A stretch of 64,000 nt of DNA from Mantis religiosa (GCA_030765055.1 CM060952.1:169014340-169078339), one strand, 5' to 3'; positions 37,149 through 48,769 are shown, numbered from the stretch's first letter. Numbers and translations: made by a program. The notes: generated by a model from the sequence alone, not told the origin.

Positions 37149-38093
37149 GTCATGGCATGGCGGTATTACGGTTCCCAGGTGTAGAACGCGCATGGTTTCG
37201 AGGCCATTTAGAATCTTGAGGACTAAAGAGCTGTACTAAATGGATCTGTGATTCAAAAAAGCACACCTATGCGCATCAGTTTGACATATCTCCCCTCTGT
37301 GCTTACGTAGGCATTAAACCGGCAATGGGGTTGGTCAAGCGTAGCTACATAAATCATACATGACATCCTCCATTCATGCATATCAAAGAAAAAAATTCAA
37401 TTTTAAGTAAAGTTTTTAAAACAACTAAAAATGCTAAAGGCATATAATGGCGTTATTTATGATCCGAAAGCTTCTCCAATCTGTTCCCAGTGAGCAAACT
37501 GCATGCGAACTACGCCAACGAATTTGTATTTTTGTAAATGTAAATGATAAACACGCACTTACGCGCACACACACACATACATCATAAATTTCATGGGAGG
37601 CTCTGATAAGAGAAAAATATCAGCTTGAAAAAAAATCTTTATTTGAAAACTTACTTGTGCGGAATTGTTCAGTAGTGTGAAATTAGCCGATTTTCAAATA
37701 TAAGATTAAAAACATTTGAGCTGTGACTAATGCAGGATGAAACATCACACAAACGATAATGACGTTTTAAGAACATTCAACTGCAACCTGATAGCGGATG
37801 GGAATAGGTATATGTAGTGCAAGCTGTAATGGCAAATGTGTAATCAAATGAAAAGCGTGAAATCAAAAATAAATATGGCAGCCGTCATCCATTGCAGTGG
37901 TAAGGTATGGATATCAATATGATTCCCATGCTGTGCATTTTAGGAATGTAATTCAAGCTTCTGTTGACTTCTTCTCTGGGAAATGAGATTTTTGAGGTTG
38001 TTTTAATGCTTGTTTTCCCGTGTGAATCCGCAATTTTATTCTACTCTGTTCCAATTTGTTTCTATTAACTTCATTGAAACCGCGAAGAGAATG
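37149..38093. other. unassigned DNA
   Basis: Nothing recognised. Confidence 0.45.
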
Positions 38094-38102
38094 TCCTCAA
38101 TA

Positions 38103-38340
38103 CTGGCCGCGCCGTGGCTAAGTGGTTAGACGTTCAACTCTCACCAAACGGCCCGGGTTCGATCCCAGGCGACAACAAGGTCAGAATTGTGGTGGACAAC
38201 ACGTCACTGTGGCGAGGTTTCTCCTGGATCTCTGGTTTCTCCCGCCATCTCATTCCACCTTCATTTTGTGTATCACCAATGTCACCGCCTGTGGTGACCT
38301 ATGTAGTAAAAGCGGGCGTTAAACATCCCGCATTTAATTT
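38103..38340 (+). repeat. SINE-B copy 2
   Basis: Target duplication TCCTCAATA at 38094-38102 and 38341-38349. Head GGCCGCGCCGTGGCTAAGTG, B box GGGTTCGATCCCAGG, end GCGGGCGTTAAACATCCC. It lacks the ACCGGTGCTCC block found in other copies (small deletion near 38265). The tail is not tandem-repeated. Confidence 0.92.
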
Positions 38341-38349
38341 TCCTCAATA

Positions 38350-38834
38350 TGTAGCAAACTTAGAGTTACGTATGTTGTAGTCCAATGGATTTACAATACT
38401 TGACATGTATGTAAATTTAAGCCTCCTGTAAGGAGGCGGAATAAAGCTTATGGATCATCGCTGGTCCTAATACATTGATGTCGAGGTACACCATGGTGCA
38501 ACGACAACACACGCAAATTCTATACTCGGTAGCATCATTTGGGCTTCATACAGAGAACGTTACACATAACAACTTGTTAAACAATAATAAAGAGGTCTAT
38601 TTTATATATCCTTTTGTTTTTAATAGAAATTTGCCAGTAAATTAATGCCAATGAAAATGAATTAATTTCGTTTGCAAGAATTATGAATAAATGTAGACGC
38701 GCGTGCACGTGTGTGTATGTGAACAGCATCACTTAAAGTCGATTAAACTTAAAACTTGGTACTTAAGCACATTCTAAGAATGCAACACGAAAATTTTAAA
38801 GAAATTTCACCCACCACTAGAAGTACTTCGGACC
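38350..38834. other. unassigned DNA
   Basis: Nothing recognised. Confidence 0.45.
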
Positions 38835-39150
38835 GAATATTCGAACCTCTCCCGAATGGGAGTTGTTCGGATTGTGTTGGGCTCGAGGGGCCACTTGGTT
38901 CCCGCCACTCACGTCTGGCCAGAACTAGGCGGCCTAGACGTGGCAGACGGTTGCCTAAAATCTTCCGGGTACTAGCCGGCAGATCTAGTAGTTGGTGTGC
39001 TAGATCATCGGTGCCCACACCGAGGTTATTCGGTAGTCTTCCCTTAAGGATTGACGCGCCTAAGTGGCGTATTAACTTCCATCCTGTAATTAGAGTGCCT
39101 TCTTCGTTGGCCTACTTGAAATACAGAAGCACCGTTCCTTCCTGGCCATA
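38835..39150 (+). repeat. family D copy (without C head)
   Basis: Blocks GTTCGGATTGTGTTGGGCTC, TAGTTGGTGTGCTAGATCATC, TTCGGTAGTCTTCCC and AAGTGGCGTATTAACTTCCA match the minus strand of the 19-kb copy in order. The CCCGCGGG region is diverged. The ORFs on both strands here are shadows. Confidence 0.75.
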
Positions 39151-39276
39151 TATTTAAATAAACCCGGAATAACGTTTGCATGGAAAACTTAAAACATTTT
39201 GTATTTATTAAGAAGCTCTGTAACGCTTTTCATTAAAATACCAAATGTTACTAAAGTCAGTAACAGTTTAAATCTT

Positions 39277-39752
39277 AATGCCATAGCCAGAATTTGAACC
39301 ACGGATCTCCCGCTCTCCGTGCAGTTGCTCTAAACCACTGAGCTACTATGGCCAACATGCCGACAGGACATCAAATTCTCCAAGTGACTTGTGTGTTTCC
39401 CGGTAGACCACCAGGGGTTCTCATATGCTATGAGACACGCGCCTTTTGTGGCGACTTACTATGCTGTAAGTACTTAAGTCCCAGGCTCCATAGTTAAACC
39501 ACTATGTTTTTAGGTAAATTGATGGAAATAATCACTTCTTCCACACTAGCCGGGTGTAGGCCAAGGTTGGAATGAATAGAGCCAGACTGGGTTCAATAGA
39601 AAGCCAGTTCCAGGCAGTCCAGATCCAGTTCTGGGTTCAAACCAGAATAGGGTTCAAATCCCGTTTATGGCATTGAATCTTTCAGTCTGGCTCTATTCAT
39701 TCAAACTTTGGCCTACACACGGCTAGTGTGTAAGAAATGATTATTCCCAATA
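39277..39752 (-). mobile_element. composite C/inverted-repeat element, unit 1
   Basis: Flanked by TAAATCTT at 39269-39276 and 39753-39760. Left part: inverted family C (tRNA-like with B box GTGGTTCAAATTCTGG and A box TCAGTGGTTTAGAGC on minus, then leader to about 39510). Right part: two 67-bp inverted arms, 39523-39589 and 39683-39749, containing GCCTACACACGGCTAGTGTG-type sequence, around a core with a second tRNA-like fragment (GGGTTCAAATCCCG). Same plan as unit 2 at 40165. Confidence 0.75.
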
Positions 39753-39760
39753 TAAATCTT

Positions 39761-40151
39761 GTTAAAGCGCACAGTTTGTGTCAAATACGCTATTTTGGTC
39801 AGATAACTTTTGAATTATTCCTTGCTATTATTTTGAACTTTCAAATATTTATATTTTTCTCAAATAGGGATCACGTAAAAAGAATGGAACGTTCACATTT
39901 GGGCCACTTAATCCTATTGTAATCGCTTAAACCCATATGGAAATATGAAACACAACTATTTTTTCAATTGTTTACCTCGGGTAACGTGAAGGGAATAAAA
40001 GAATCTGCATTTTTAAGAGAAGCTTGTAGAAGAGAGACTGAAGAAAATCATGGGCATATATCAGCTTTTTGTAATAGAAATTTTGTGGATATAGGATAAG
40101 TATAGATCTAGTGAAGTAGCTGCTGTTGATATGAAACAATGATTTAGAAAA
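39761..40151. other. spacer between the two composite units
   Basis: AT-rich, nothing recognised. Confidence 0.5.
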
Positions 40152-40164
40152 CATTATACAGATA

Positions 40165-40688
40165 GGGTAGAGCCAGACTGAAAAATTCAATGCCATAGCC
40201 GGGATGTGAACCACGGATCTTCTGGTCTCCGTCCAGCCGCTCTAAACCATTGAGCTACTATGGCCAACGTGTCAAGATGCTATTAAATTCTCCAACTGAC
40301 TCGTGTTTTTCCCGGTAAACCACTAAGGGTTGTCTTAAACACATGAGACAAATACCTTAATGGCGACTTACTATGCTGTAAGTACTTTAAGGCCTGGGCT
40401 TAGTGCGGACCACTATTAGGTACAGATAATGGAACCGAAATTAATTGTTCTTTCACACAAGCCGTGTGTAGGACGCACTATGAAAGGAAACATTGAAACT
40501 ACGAAACATTGGAGAATATAATGTCATGTTGGTACGTTGGCCATAGTAGCTCAATGGTTTAGAGCGGCTGGATGGAGACCAGAAGATCCGTGGTTCAAAT
40601 CCCGGCTATGGCATTGCATTTTTCAGTCTGGCTCTACCCTTTCATAGTGCGTCCTACACACGGCTATTGTGAAAGAACAATTAATTTG
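40165..40688 (-). mobile_element. composite C/inverted-repeat element, unit 2
   Basis: Perfect 13-bp direct repeat CATTATACAGATA at 40152-40164 and 40689-40701. Left: inverted family C head (about 40166-40292). Right: the same head in plus orientation (about 40502-40638), giving arms of about 125 bp. A further inverted pair of 50 bp is at 40438-40487 and 40638-40687, containing AGCCGTGTGTAGGACG. A third TACAGATA at 40421-40428 just before the inner pair could mark a separate inner insertion (40429-40693). The plus tRNA-like part has GCCATAG/CTATGGC acceptor-like ends and a paired D arm (GCTC/GAGC). Confidence 0.8.
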
Positions 40689-40701
40689 CATTATACAGAT
40701 A

Positions 40702-40926
40702 TTTCTTGTCTTAGTGACTCTAATATCCTGAGCAGGAAATCGTTTACATCGGCTGTGGTTGAGCGGGTATTATTGTTATTAACATGAAAAAAAGAAAGAC
40801 AATAGTGAGCTGCCTTCCGATACTGTTGAAGGGCCTGTTGAGCCTAATTAACGCGTATCTTAATTCATATTCATCTTTCAATATTTTGCCTAAATGTCTG
40901 TTTTTCCGTTGTCACATATTTCCCAG

Positions 40927-41000
<74 letters not shown>

Positions 41001-41747
41001 CTGCGCGCGCGCGCGTGTTTTCATATTCGACGGAAATAAATTCATTTCGTTAGTTTTTGATGGTACATAACGCAACTCACTTCGTATATTATTAAATAAA
41101 TAATAAACGAAGCACGAAATCTTCATTTACAGAGTTTACCTCTTTTCAGTTACCTTGTAACTTTTGATAAAAGTAATTACAGCACTATTACATAATTTGA
41201 GGCTCCGAGTCAGTTCTAGATATAAGACTTTGAGGGGGAAAAAACTGCAATAATTGCATAGCTAACAAACGTGGGCGCCAAGTGCAAAAGCTTGGCTAGA
41301 CAAATACCTGTTCACTCAAAGGGGTTACCTCTACATTCAGTCTTTTTTCTAGTCCATTACCTCTCACAAAACATGGGTATATACATAATAAACGAGAGGG
41401 AAACGAGGCACATAAAGGACCGCCAGTCTGAAGCCCGAAATAGCTTCTGCTCGTCTGGAGGATGAAAAATTGTCTTTGTTATTGAAATTCCAAAGGTTCC
41501 ACATATAGAACTGAGTCATGTCAGAGTTGTAAAGTTTATCAGGCTTCCCAAAGGTGAGGTGTGGGCCTCAAGGGTATATGGATGGTTTTGAACAGTCCTC
41601 TTTAAGAATAAACTCCTTTATTTTACGTGTTTCCAGTTTCGCAGTTACAAAGCATTTTAGTATTGAAGATGCTTATACAGTTATAAACAATTTTAAATTC
41701 TAAGAACGCGATATTAAAACAGTAGATGCATTTGAATGTGTTTTAGC
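40702..41747. other. unassigned DNA with a GT microsatellite
   Basis: The GT tract is listed separately; the rest has no recognisable content. ORF 41271-41465 (+) is featureless. Confidence 0.45.
40928..41017. repeat. (GT)n microsatellite with GC-rich end
   Basis: About 58 bp of pure GT (40928-40986) followed by alternating GCGC/GTGT steps to 41017, all alternating purine-pyrimidine. Confidence 0.95.
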
Positions 41748-42243
41748 CTGGATTCCGGTGCGGAGGGAATTCGGCACTGCGACCAGTACTTATGCCCCAA
41801 GTGGAGCATGCCCGGGAGGAAGAATGAGGCGGGAGGAGACAGAGGGGGCTGTGACAAGGAGCCACGACAAATCAGAGGGCAGGGTCCCTACATTTAAACA
41901 GTTGGAAACTCCCGGGCAGGCCAGCACATCCGCCAGCTCACATGACTGCGGTCTGGAAACTGTCCCACCATATTGTCCTAACTGAGGAAGTTTTAATCAA
42001 AGCATATCATCATCCATGCACCGCCGAGAAACCCGCCGAAAGAGGTCACCAGATGAGAGATGATGTGAAATGAAAATGGAAATGAAATGTAGGGACTTTA
42101 AACTTGGGGAATGTAATTAACATACCCAGGATTCGCCTGGCGACCCAGGAAAATACTCGAGAAAACCCATGGTTCTGGTAGGTTGGCCACGGGAATCGAA
42201 CCTAGGCCTCACGAATGCGCCTGAGCCTCTCCGCTCAGTGGTG
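41748..42243 (-). repeat. family H copy 2
   Basis: Blocks CCCCAAGTGGAGCATGCCCG, GGAGGAAGAATGAGGCGGG, CACCGCCGAGAAACCCGCCG, TTCGCCTGGCGACCCAGG and GGCCACGGGAATCGAACC align with the copies at 13.3 and 51.5 kb. Minus-strand B box GGTTCGATTCCCGTGGCC. ORF 41758-41985 (+) is accidental. Confidence 0.8.
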
Positions 42244-43472
42244 TTGTTCGTAATTCATTTTTCCGAACTGACAGTGGATTTGAAACACAGAACACATTTT
42301 TTTTTTTCCATAGGCATTTCTTTAATAAGTAAAACTTTTTTTTAAAAGTCTGCTTTTGTTCTAATATATCTATTGTTGAATGTCAGCGGTGGCTTCAGGA
42401 TATCGTGGGCAATTCACACACGCAAGATCGCGGGTTTGATCCACAGATACCGTGCACTCTTGACTGGTTTCTCGTGATTTCTCGTTTTTACGTTGGTAAT
42501 GTTGGAGTGCTTACACACCACAATTTCTTTTCCACCGTTTCCCATCATTCCATTTTCTTACATTTCAGGTGTGCGCTGAGGTTCGTGGTGTACAGTTGTA
42601 CCGCGGAGATGGCACGGATTCTTGCGCATTGTAAAGGCTGTTTTTGGTATTCGTGGCGTTGCTGGCCCCGGATTCAACTTGACTGCTGCACATGTGTCTA
42701 CACCATGGGGCCTCTTGATATTTCCCACTTCTTCTGTTCTTCTTGAAAGGTGTTAGCCGTAGTAAATCTTTCAAGGTCACAGAGCGTCTTCCCTCTTGTG
42801 TACCCTATAACTATTGTTCAGAAATATCAAATTAATGATAAACCTCGGAACATGTAGGAACAGAAATACAGACTTCGGTCAAGTAACTAAGACAATTTGT
42901 GCGCTTGAGTACTCAAGTGCCAGGCCCTCCTACAAAAGTTGATGCCATACCCCATCCACAAACATAATAGCGATGTTCTAGGACTCTAAGAATGCTTGTA
43001 TTGCGTGATGTAGTTACGTAAGAATTACGGACTTGTCCAAATAACACAGTACCAGGCAAATCTTCTCATCCCTAAAAATGGACAGGGCGTCAAGTGGTGT
43101 CCACTCCCCAAGAAATCTTCTGTTTATGCAGTAGTGTAAAGATAAGTGGAAGGAAGTCGTATGATAAAGCCAACCAACTTGCAGTTATTCCTGCAGTGAA
43201 CTTATTTCTCACCTAACTTCCCTACAGGATCCAGTCTCGAATACATTAGAGTTCATTAAGTTAGGTCCTCTCTAATCTCTTTCGTTTCACATCTCAAATA
43301 AAATCCCTCATTTTTTTCAAGTTTGCTTCTTGAAATTTGTTTTGATTTTACTTGATAAGAGCTGGCTTTAAACTAGTGTTTGTTGTAAATAAAGAGTACC
43401 TGATTTAGAGAGTAGAATTTAACAGTTCTCCCAAGGTAAATGCGGAGAGGTCCATTCCAAATAAATTGGATT
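42244..43472. other. unassigned DNA
   Basis: At 42378-42440 there is a weak tRNA-like signal (GGGTTTGATCC B box). The 113-aa ORF 42405-42746 (+) overlaps it and has no domain. Otherwise nothing recognised. Confidence 0.4.
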
Positions 43473-43480
43473 CCGTAGAC

Positions 43481-44639
43481 CAGTGGCGACCATCTGAATG
43501 CACAGTGTGCACAGTAGGTCGTGCAAGTTTACCCGTTGCACGCCGGAATAGTGTACCGTGCACTCCGCAGCCTTCAGAGCAAGGACGGAATGCCGATCTT
43601 GCAACTTAAATGCACACTTTACTGTGCGACAATAATAATCGAATTGTAATATGAATCGGATTGTTTTAATTGTTTCTTTCATTATTATTCAACTATGTAC
43701 CTTTATTTTAATGAACATTAAAGTGATAGTTAAAACAAAATGAAAATAATCGACAATCTACTTACAATATAGCAGTATTAAATAACAGCTTGAAGAAAAG
43801 CAATAAGCACAACATATTATTCAGAAGTGAAACCTAGTTTCCTAGATTTTTGTCTCTTTTTACGCACTAGTTTTTCAAAATTAGGTATTAATGTTTGTGC
43901 AGCAGCTAGTCTAATTTGACGTTTAAAGTTCTGATCCGACAATTGAATTCTGCAGCGGTTTTTGTTTAATTTCATTAGCGAAACAAATTGTTCGCATGTG
44001 TGTGCGTGCGTGCGTGTGTCCCCGAACATACTCAGAAGACGAGCAGCATTGCTATCTGTATTTCTTGGAAAATGTGAATAGAAATCACTCAAACTAATTC
44101 TATTTTGGAATTTATTTTCAATTTGACGATTGCATTGCAAATCGATAAGTTCAAGTTGCAATTCAGGTGGAACATTATCAACATCTGTAGAGTAAGGCTT
44201 GGCAAATATTTGGAAAATTGGCTCACGTCTTGAAACCTTTTCTGAAATGCTTGGTTCAACTCTCTTAGTATTTGAACATATTCTTACAACTCCATGAGCT
44301 GAACAAACTGCTGAACTGTTGAGAGCTTTGAGAAATGTACCAAGTTCTTTGAGGTTTACTGCCTTTCCCATAAGCATAGTTTCATTTTGAATGCTCTGAT
44401 ACTATCACTTTCTATAAAAAAGAAACACTCTTCCCATGAAGGCATAAATGTAGAAGAAATGTAGAATGCCCTACGTGTCACATTACATTCTTCAACCTAC
44501 ATTTTTACGAAAACAAACCGCAAGAGATGAGACAATACTGGTGTCCAATTCCACGTCTTGTCCCAAATTGAAGTCGCACGGCGCTTGTGGCAGTGCACAG
44601 TGCTACGTCGTTTGCTGTAGCACAAAATCGTGACCGCTG
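43481..44639 (-). mobile_element. internally deleted hAT transposon
   Basis: 1,159 bp. Perfect 8-bp target duplication CCGTAGAC at 43473-43480 and 44640-44647. Termini CAGTGGCGACCATCT (left) and CAGCGGTCACGATTT (right, minus strand), 10 of 15 identical, with the CAG-G start typical of hAT. Subterminal TGCACAGTG motifs occur at both ends (43498; 44593). It contains only the C-terminal part of the transposase, so the middle has been deleted. Confidence 0.88.
43817..44410 (-). pseudogene. hAT transposase C-terminal part
   Basis: Minus strand. The open frame (186 aa, 43817-44377) has IFAKPYSTD, LQLELIDLQCN, DFYSHFPRNT, ARLLSMFGDT, CEQFVSLMKLNKNRCRIQLS and RLAAAQTL, i.e. the C-terminal dimerisation region of hAT transposases (consensus CEQ.FS.MK, LIDLQ). 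Just upstream, in another frame, AFKMKLCLWERQ followed by a stop is the preceding block, so there is a frameshift plus a stop. Between SMFG and CEQ a GTGT/GCGT repeat has added RTHAHT. The catalytic region and zinc finger are missing. Confidence 0.88.
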
Positions 44640-44647
44640 CCGTAGAC

Positions 44648-45876
44648 CGACATAATACTATCGAGTGAGGATGGTGAGCGATCGTCAGGATGGTGGTGTT
44701 GTCAGCAGTTGCTGAAAGCCAGGAGTAATCATGGACCTTCTTTTCTTGGTGAGAAACTAGCTCAGAGAAATTGTACTAAACTAAACCGAACCTAAAGCTA
44801 AGAAGAGTAATATAGATATCAAAATTAGGGGTTTTAAAGTAATTTTCCAATAACTGTATATGTATTCCTCTTCTTTCTCTTCTTTTTATGCCTTTAGACG
44901 GCGGGTGTATATTTATTCAGGCATTTAAAATTGTTATGTAGAGGTTTCATGAAGAATAGACACCAGCGAATTTGGTTCTAAATGAAATGGAAAATACATC
45001 ATAGTAAGACATTTGTTAATTAGGCTGGGATAACTATTTTAAAAACTTAGACGCGTATATTATAAATTATAACAAGAGTTTTTGTCTTATGATCATGGCT
45101 GTACAAGAATCCTCCCTTTACTAAGTTTGTCTTGGAAACGTCCTTGATGTATATGATAAAGCAGGTTTAAGTATGTACATGGTGAACGCTACAGCAGGTC
45201 CATGGAAAAGAGTTGGCACAGAATGCTTAAGATAAATGGTTCAAATTAAAATTATTGCGTGAAATATGTTAAAGTCTGATTCAACTACTGCAAATTAGAA
45301 CGCAAGCTATCCATCTCAAATGTCCACATGGTTATTATCAATCAGTATTCATTCAACTTTGAAGAGGCTCAAAATGCAATCCATTCCTTCCTCAGAATGC
45401 TATCCCAAGTATGAAGTGCAAATCACAAAGTTTCAAAAGAAATTAGTTAATGTTCCGTTTGTTTCCATAATGATGTGTTATTTTACTATTAAATTGACTG
45501 GGTGTTTGGTAAATATGTTTCCAACTCAAGCTGAAGCATGGTTAATGTATTATTTACTTGTTTTTTCGTATATGAATATGTCTATCGAAGATGCGATACT
45601 TGCATTTTCGATTAACAAACGTAAAGTGATCCTTCCTTAGAGTAGAAACATCGCATTTAATGTATACAGTGTAGGAATTTCTAAGCGTTAAACCTGGGAC
45701 TAAGGGAATTAGCTTGAACCGTTAATTGACTTTACGCAGTGAGGTCGGAAATAACAAACCACTTCCATTCCTCGTACAGTCTAATAGCGTGAGATCGTCT
45801 TTTGCCTGCCGTCAGTGATCCTTGGCGGCGGTTGATAAGGCCTTGCGTGTAGCAGACCCGAAGCTAATTCAAGAGG
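44648..45876. other. unassigned DNA
   Basis: ORF 45320-45640 (+, 106 aa) is the longest non-repeat frame here; it has hydrophobic patches but no domain I recognise, and no promoter or splice evidence. Otherwise nothing. Confidence 0.4.
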
Positions 45877-45878
45877 TA

Positions 45879-47151
45879 ACGAGGGTGGTCTGAAAAGTTT
45901 CTAACCTAATAGAGATCAAGACATTTTTCAGATTTTTTTCCCAACATAGTTTCCTTCACACCCTCCCAACGATGCTCCCATCTCTGTAAGCCGTTCAAAT
46001 AGTACTCGGCGTGTTTTTTTTTTGTGCAAAATAATTCTTCACGAAGGTGATTGCCTGTTCATTTGAGGAAAATCTCTGTCCTCCGAGTGAGGAAACAAAA
46101 AGAAGTCGCTTGGTGCTAGTTCTGGTGAGTAAGGCGGATAGTCAAGCAGTTCAAACCGTAATTCGTGGATTTTCGCCATTGCAACCACAGGTGTGAGAAG
46201 ATGCGTTGTCTTGGTGAAACAGGATTTTATTTTTCTGCAAATGTGGCCGTTTTCCCGCAAGTTCTGCCTTCAGCTTTGGAAGTAATGATGCATAATATGC
46301 TCCTGTGATGATTTTTCTTTTTTGAGGATAATCGATTAAAATAACTCCATGACTATCCTCGCCAAAAAAAAAAAAAGAAACAGTTGCCATCACTTTGCCA
46401 GCTGAAAAAAAAAAGTTTTTTTTTTGAGCTGTTTTCCCCTTTGCAGTCCACTGTTTGGACTGTATTTTTGATTCCAGCGTATAATGGTGTACCCAAGTTT
46501 CATCTACAGTAATTTTATCGGCGCCAAAACTGGGATTTATTGCGCCTAAACTGCGGCAACTGAGCGTTGGAAATGTTCATTCGAACACGTTTTTGGTCTA
46601 ACGTGAGCAAACGCGGCACACAACGCGTGGACTGCTTTCTCATGTCTAAATGTTGATTTAATATGTGACAGACATATTCTTTTGACATGTTCATAGACTC
46701 TGCTATCTCTCTCACTTTAATTCGGTGGTCGTCTAGCACCATTTGGTGAACTTTGACGATGTTTTCGTCGGTAGTTGAGGTTTTTGGACGTCCCGAACGT
46801 TCATCGTCACCTAAGCTCTTACGGCCACGTTTAAATTCAGCTGACCAAAATTGCACTGTGGTAAATGACGGTGCAGAGTCCCCATACATGGAATTCAACT
46901 CATCTTTGATTTGCGTAGGCATATTGCCTTTCAAAAAGAAATATTTAATGACAGCTCTATACTCGATTTTGTCCATTTTCATAAAAACACTCACATCAAC
47001 TCACTCAAACGACTGTTACATAACAACTGAGCGTCCAAAATGGCAGAAACTTTGGTAACTGTCAACTGATGAACAATGAAAATCAGTAGCTTATATTTAC
47101 GAATGCTGCCATCTTTATGTTGAGGTGAGAAATTTTTCAGACCACCCTCGT
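45879..47151 (-). mobile_element. mariner element, nearly full length
   Basis: About 1.27 kb with inverted termini ACGAGGGTGGTCTGAAAA at both ends, the match continuing as GTTTCTAACCT versus ATTTCTCACCT. TA dinucleotides adjoin the ends (45877-45878 and about 47151). Length and termini are those of a complete mariner; the coding frame is broken. Confidence 0.9.
46039..46994 (-). pseudogene. mariner transposase, frameshifted
   Basis: Minus strand. The N-terminal 159-aa segment (46515-46994, MSVFMKMDKIEYRAVIKYFF) has the HTH region (MPTQIKDELN, KVREIAESMNMSKEYVCHIL), then RLLTLDQKRVRM. The first catalytic Asp is in TVDETWVHHY (about 46480) in a shifted frame. The second Asp is in HQDNASSHT (about 46200, segment 46151-46393) and the third in YSPELAPSDFFLFP (about 46110, segment 46039-46260). 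After allowing the frame change between the last two, 34 residues separate the Asps, as in DD34D mariners. Homopolymer A/T runs (46362-46375, 46403-46426) sit at two of the breaks. Confidence 0.92.
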
Positions 47152-47984
47152 ATTTAACTATTGCAAGTCAATTCTAGAGCCAACTTTTGGTATCAGAGTC
47201 TCAATGTGTTAATGTTCTAATTAAGTTACACCATTTCTATTACATCATTTGTGAAGTTCCTTCCAAACTAATAAAGAGCTTCTTAATGAGGACAGTGTTA
47301 TTTGGATAATTTTATGATTCTTAGTAAGGAAGCTATTCCTGTTTGAAAGAATAGAATAAAGTTCTGTGTTCTTACTCCCAGGAGCTGCAGTCAGAGGATG
47401 TAGTTATAAAAACGAGGGGTGGGAGTCAACTGCACGTGTTGCTGCTCCCTTCTTGGCATTAGGGGGAGGTGAACAAGGGGACAGAAAGGTGCAGATGAAT
47501 GCCTGGATTTATAATCAGTCTTGCAAGGGGTAGCTCGCAAGAGCTCTCCCGTCATTACTGCCGCCATTCAGAGAAAGTCGGGTTGCTATCCGGCGCCTCC
47601 GGACTGATATTGTTTTCAAGCAGGACTCTCCTCCCACATTAAACTGTATACTGCACAGGGGAACGATCTGGAGTGTTAAATACGTTTTAGTCTGACTCTC
47701 TTGCACAGGAAAAGGAGTAAGGCAATGAAAGAGTCGCTGAAATACGCACCAAGTTGGTAGCATCAGTGGCGTACTTGCAGAAAACCTACAAAACCAAGGA
47801 GAATATCCTTACTCAAAACTTGACAAGTCTGTCTTTTGACTTTCGCGCTTGTTTTCAGAGTCAGGTCGGAAACTTTTGGAGCCTACCTCGTATATGGGGC
47901 TTGGAACACCACTTAATTTTGCTCAAAGGTCTTACTTTCGGCATTAATTCCCTTCAAAGTAAAGCCTGCTAATTACTTTTAGTC
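47152..47984. other. unassigned DNA
   Basis: Nothing recognised; ORFs at 47515-47763 (-) and 47754-47972 (+) are short and featureless. Confidence 0.45.
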
Positions 47985-48066
47985 TAAAAAAAAAATAAAT
48001 CGCCCTCCATTGGGTTTGAACCCGCGACTCTGGAGCCAAAGGCTAGCTCGTTGCCTCCAGACCATA
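47985..48066 (-). repeat. family G tRNA-like SINE, copy 3 (short)
   Basis: Minus strand: TCTGGAGGCAACGAGCTAGC head, B box GGGTTCAAACCC, then GGAGGGCGATTTATTTTTTT, the same order as at 4.8 kb. Ends in an A-rich tract on the + strand, i.e. the body is deleted. Confidence 0.6.
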
Positions 48067-48195
48067 ATATTGCAATAATAATAGATTTAGCCAAGTATCT
48101 GAAGCAACACTGAAAAAGGGTCATTATAGTAGTAAATAATCCGCAGTGGCATGACACATAATTAGGTTGATAAATTCGCTTTTTTTAATTGAATT

Positions 48196-48425
48196 TTTTT
48201 TCATAAAATATATATCTATGTACATAGATATATATTTTTTTCTCTCTTTCATATTTAACCGATATTTCATTATTTCCGTTTATTTTCCTATCTATTTTCC
48301 TAATTTCACAAATATTCACTATACAGATAAACACCCATGCCCAAGGCGGGACTCGAACCCGTGACCCTCTATGCAGCGGAACACTAGAGACATACGCTTT
48401 AGCGACCATGGCTACGAGGGCCGGC
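48196..48425 (-). repeat. family F tRNA-headed SINE, copy 1
   Basis: Minus strand: GCCATGGTCGCTAAAGCG (A-box-like), B box GGGTTCGAGTCCCGCC, then GGGCATGGGTGTTTATCTG, an A-rich body, and at the 3' end a perfect 34-bp palindrome (48205-48238, centre TGTACA). ORF 48167-48364 (+) is accidental. Confidence 0.8.
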
Positions 48426-48589
48426 TACTGAAGGACGTTCCTTCGTTTAATATTCAGCCCTCTTCTACTATGTAACCTAACTTCTATAAAGGAGATTATC
48501 CCTTCTATAAAGCTTGCCCATGTAATGGAGTTTTCTTTCTGTTATCAACTGCAGTTTTTGCGTATTTTTCCAATACTGACGATGAAATA

Positions 48590-48720
48590 AATCGCTACAG
48601 TGCCACATGGTGTCCCGGTTTCGATTCCCAGCGGTGGGGGTGGCGATTTTTCTCCGACCAAGATAATTCCTCATCTTCCCCAGAGTCTGGAAGTATGAAT
48701 GAGAGTGAGAATGTGTGCAT
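48590..48720 (+). repeat. possible tRNA-like repeat
   Basis: GGTTTCGATTCCCAGCGG resembles a B box, preceded by CGCTACAGTGCCACATGG. Single copy here; weak. Confidence 0.35.
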
Positions 48721-48769
48721 GATGTAATGATTCAAACACAACGTATACCAGTTAACGTCATCGATGTTC

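Noticed and set aside
40548..40622. Functional tRNA gene
   Set aside because: Acceptor-like GCCATAG/CTATGGC ends and a D arm are visible, but the T stem does not pair well and the sequence is part of a dispersed repeat with several copies.
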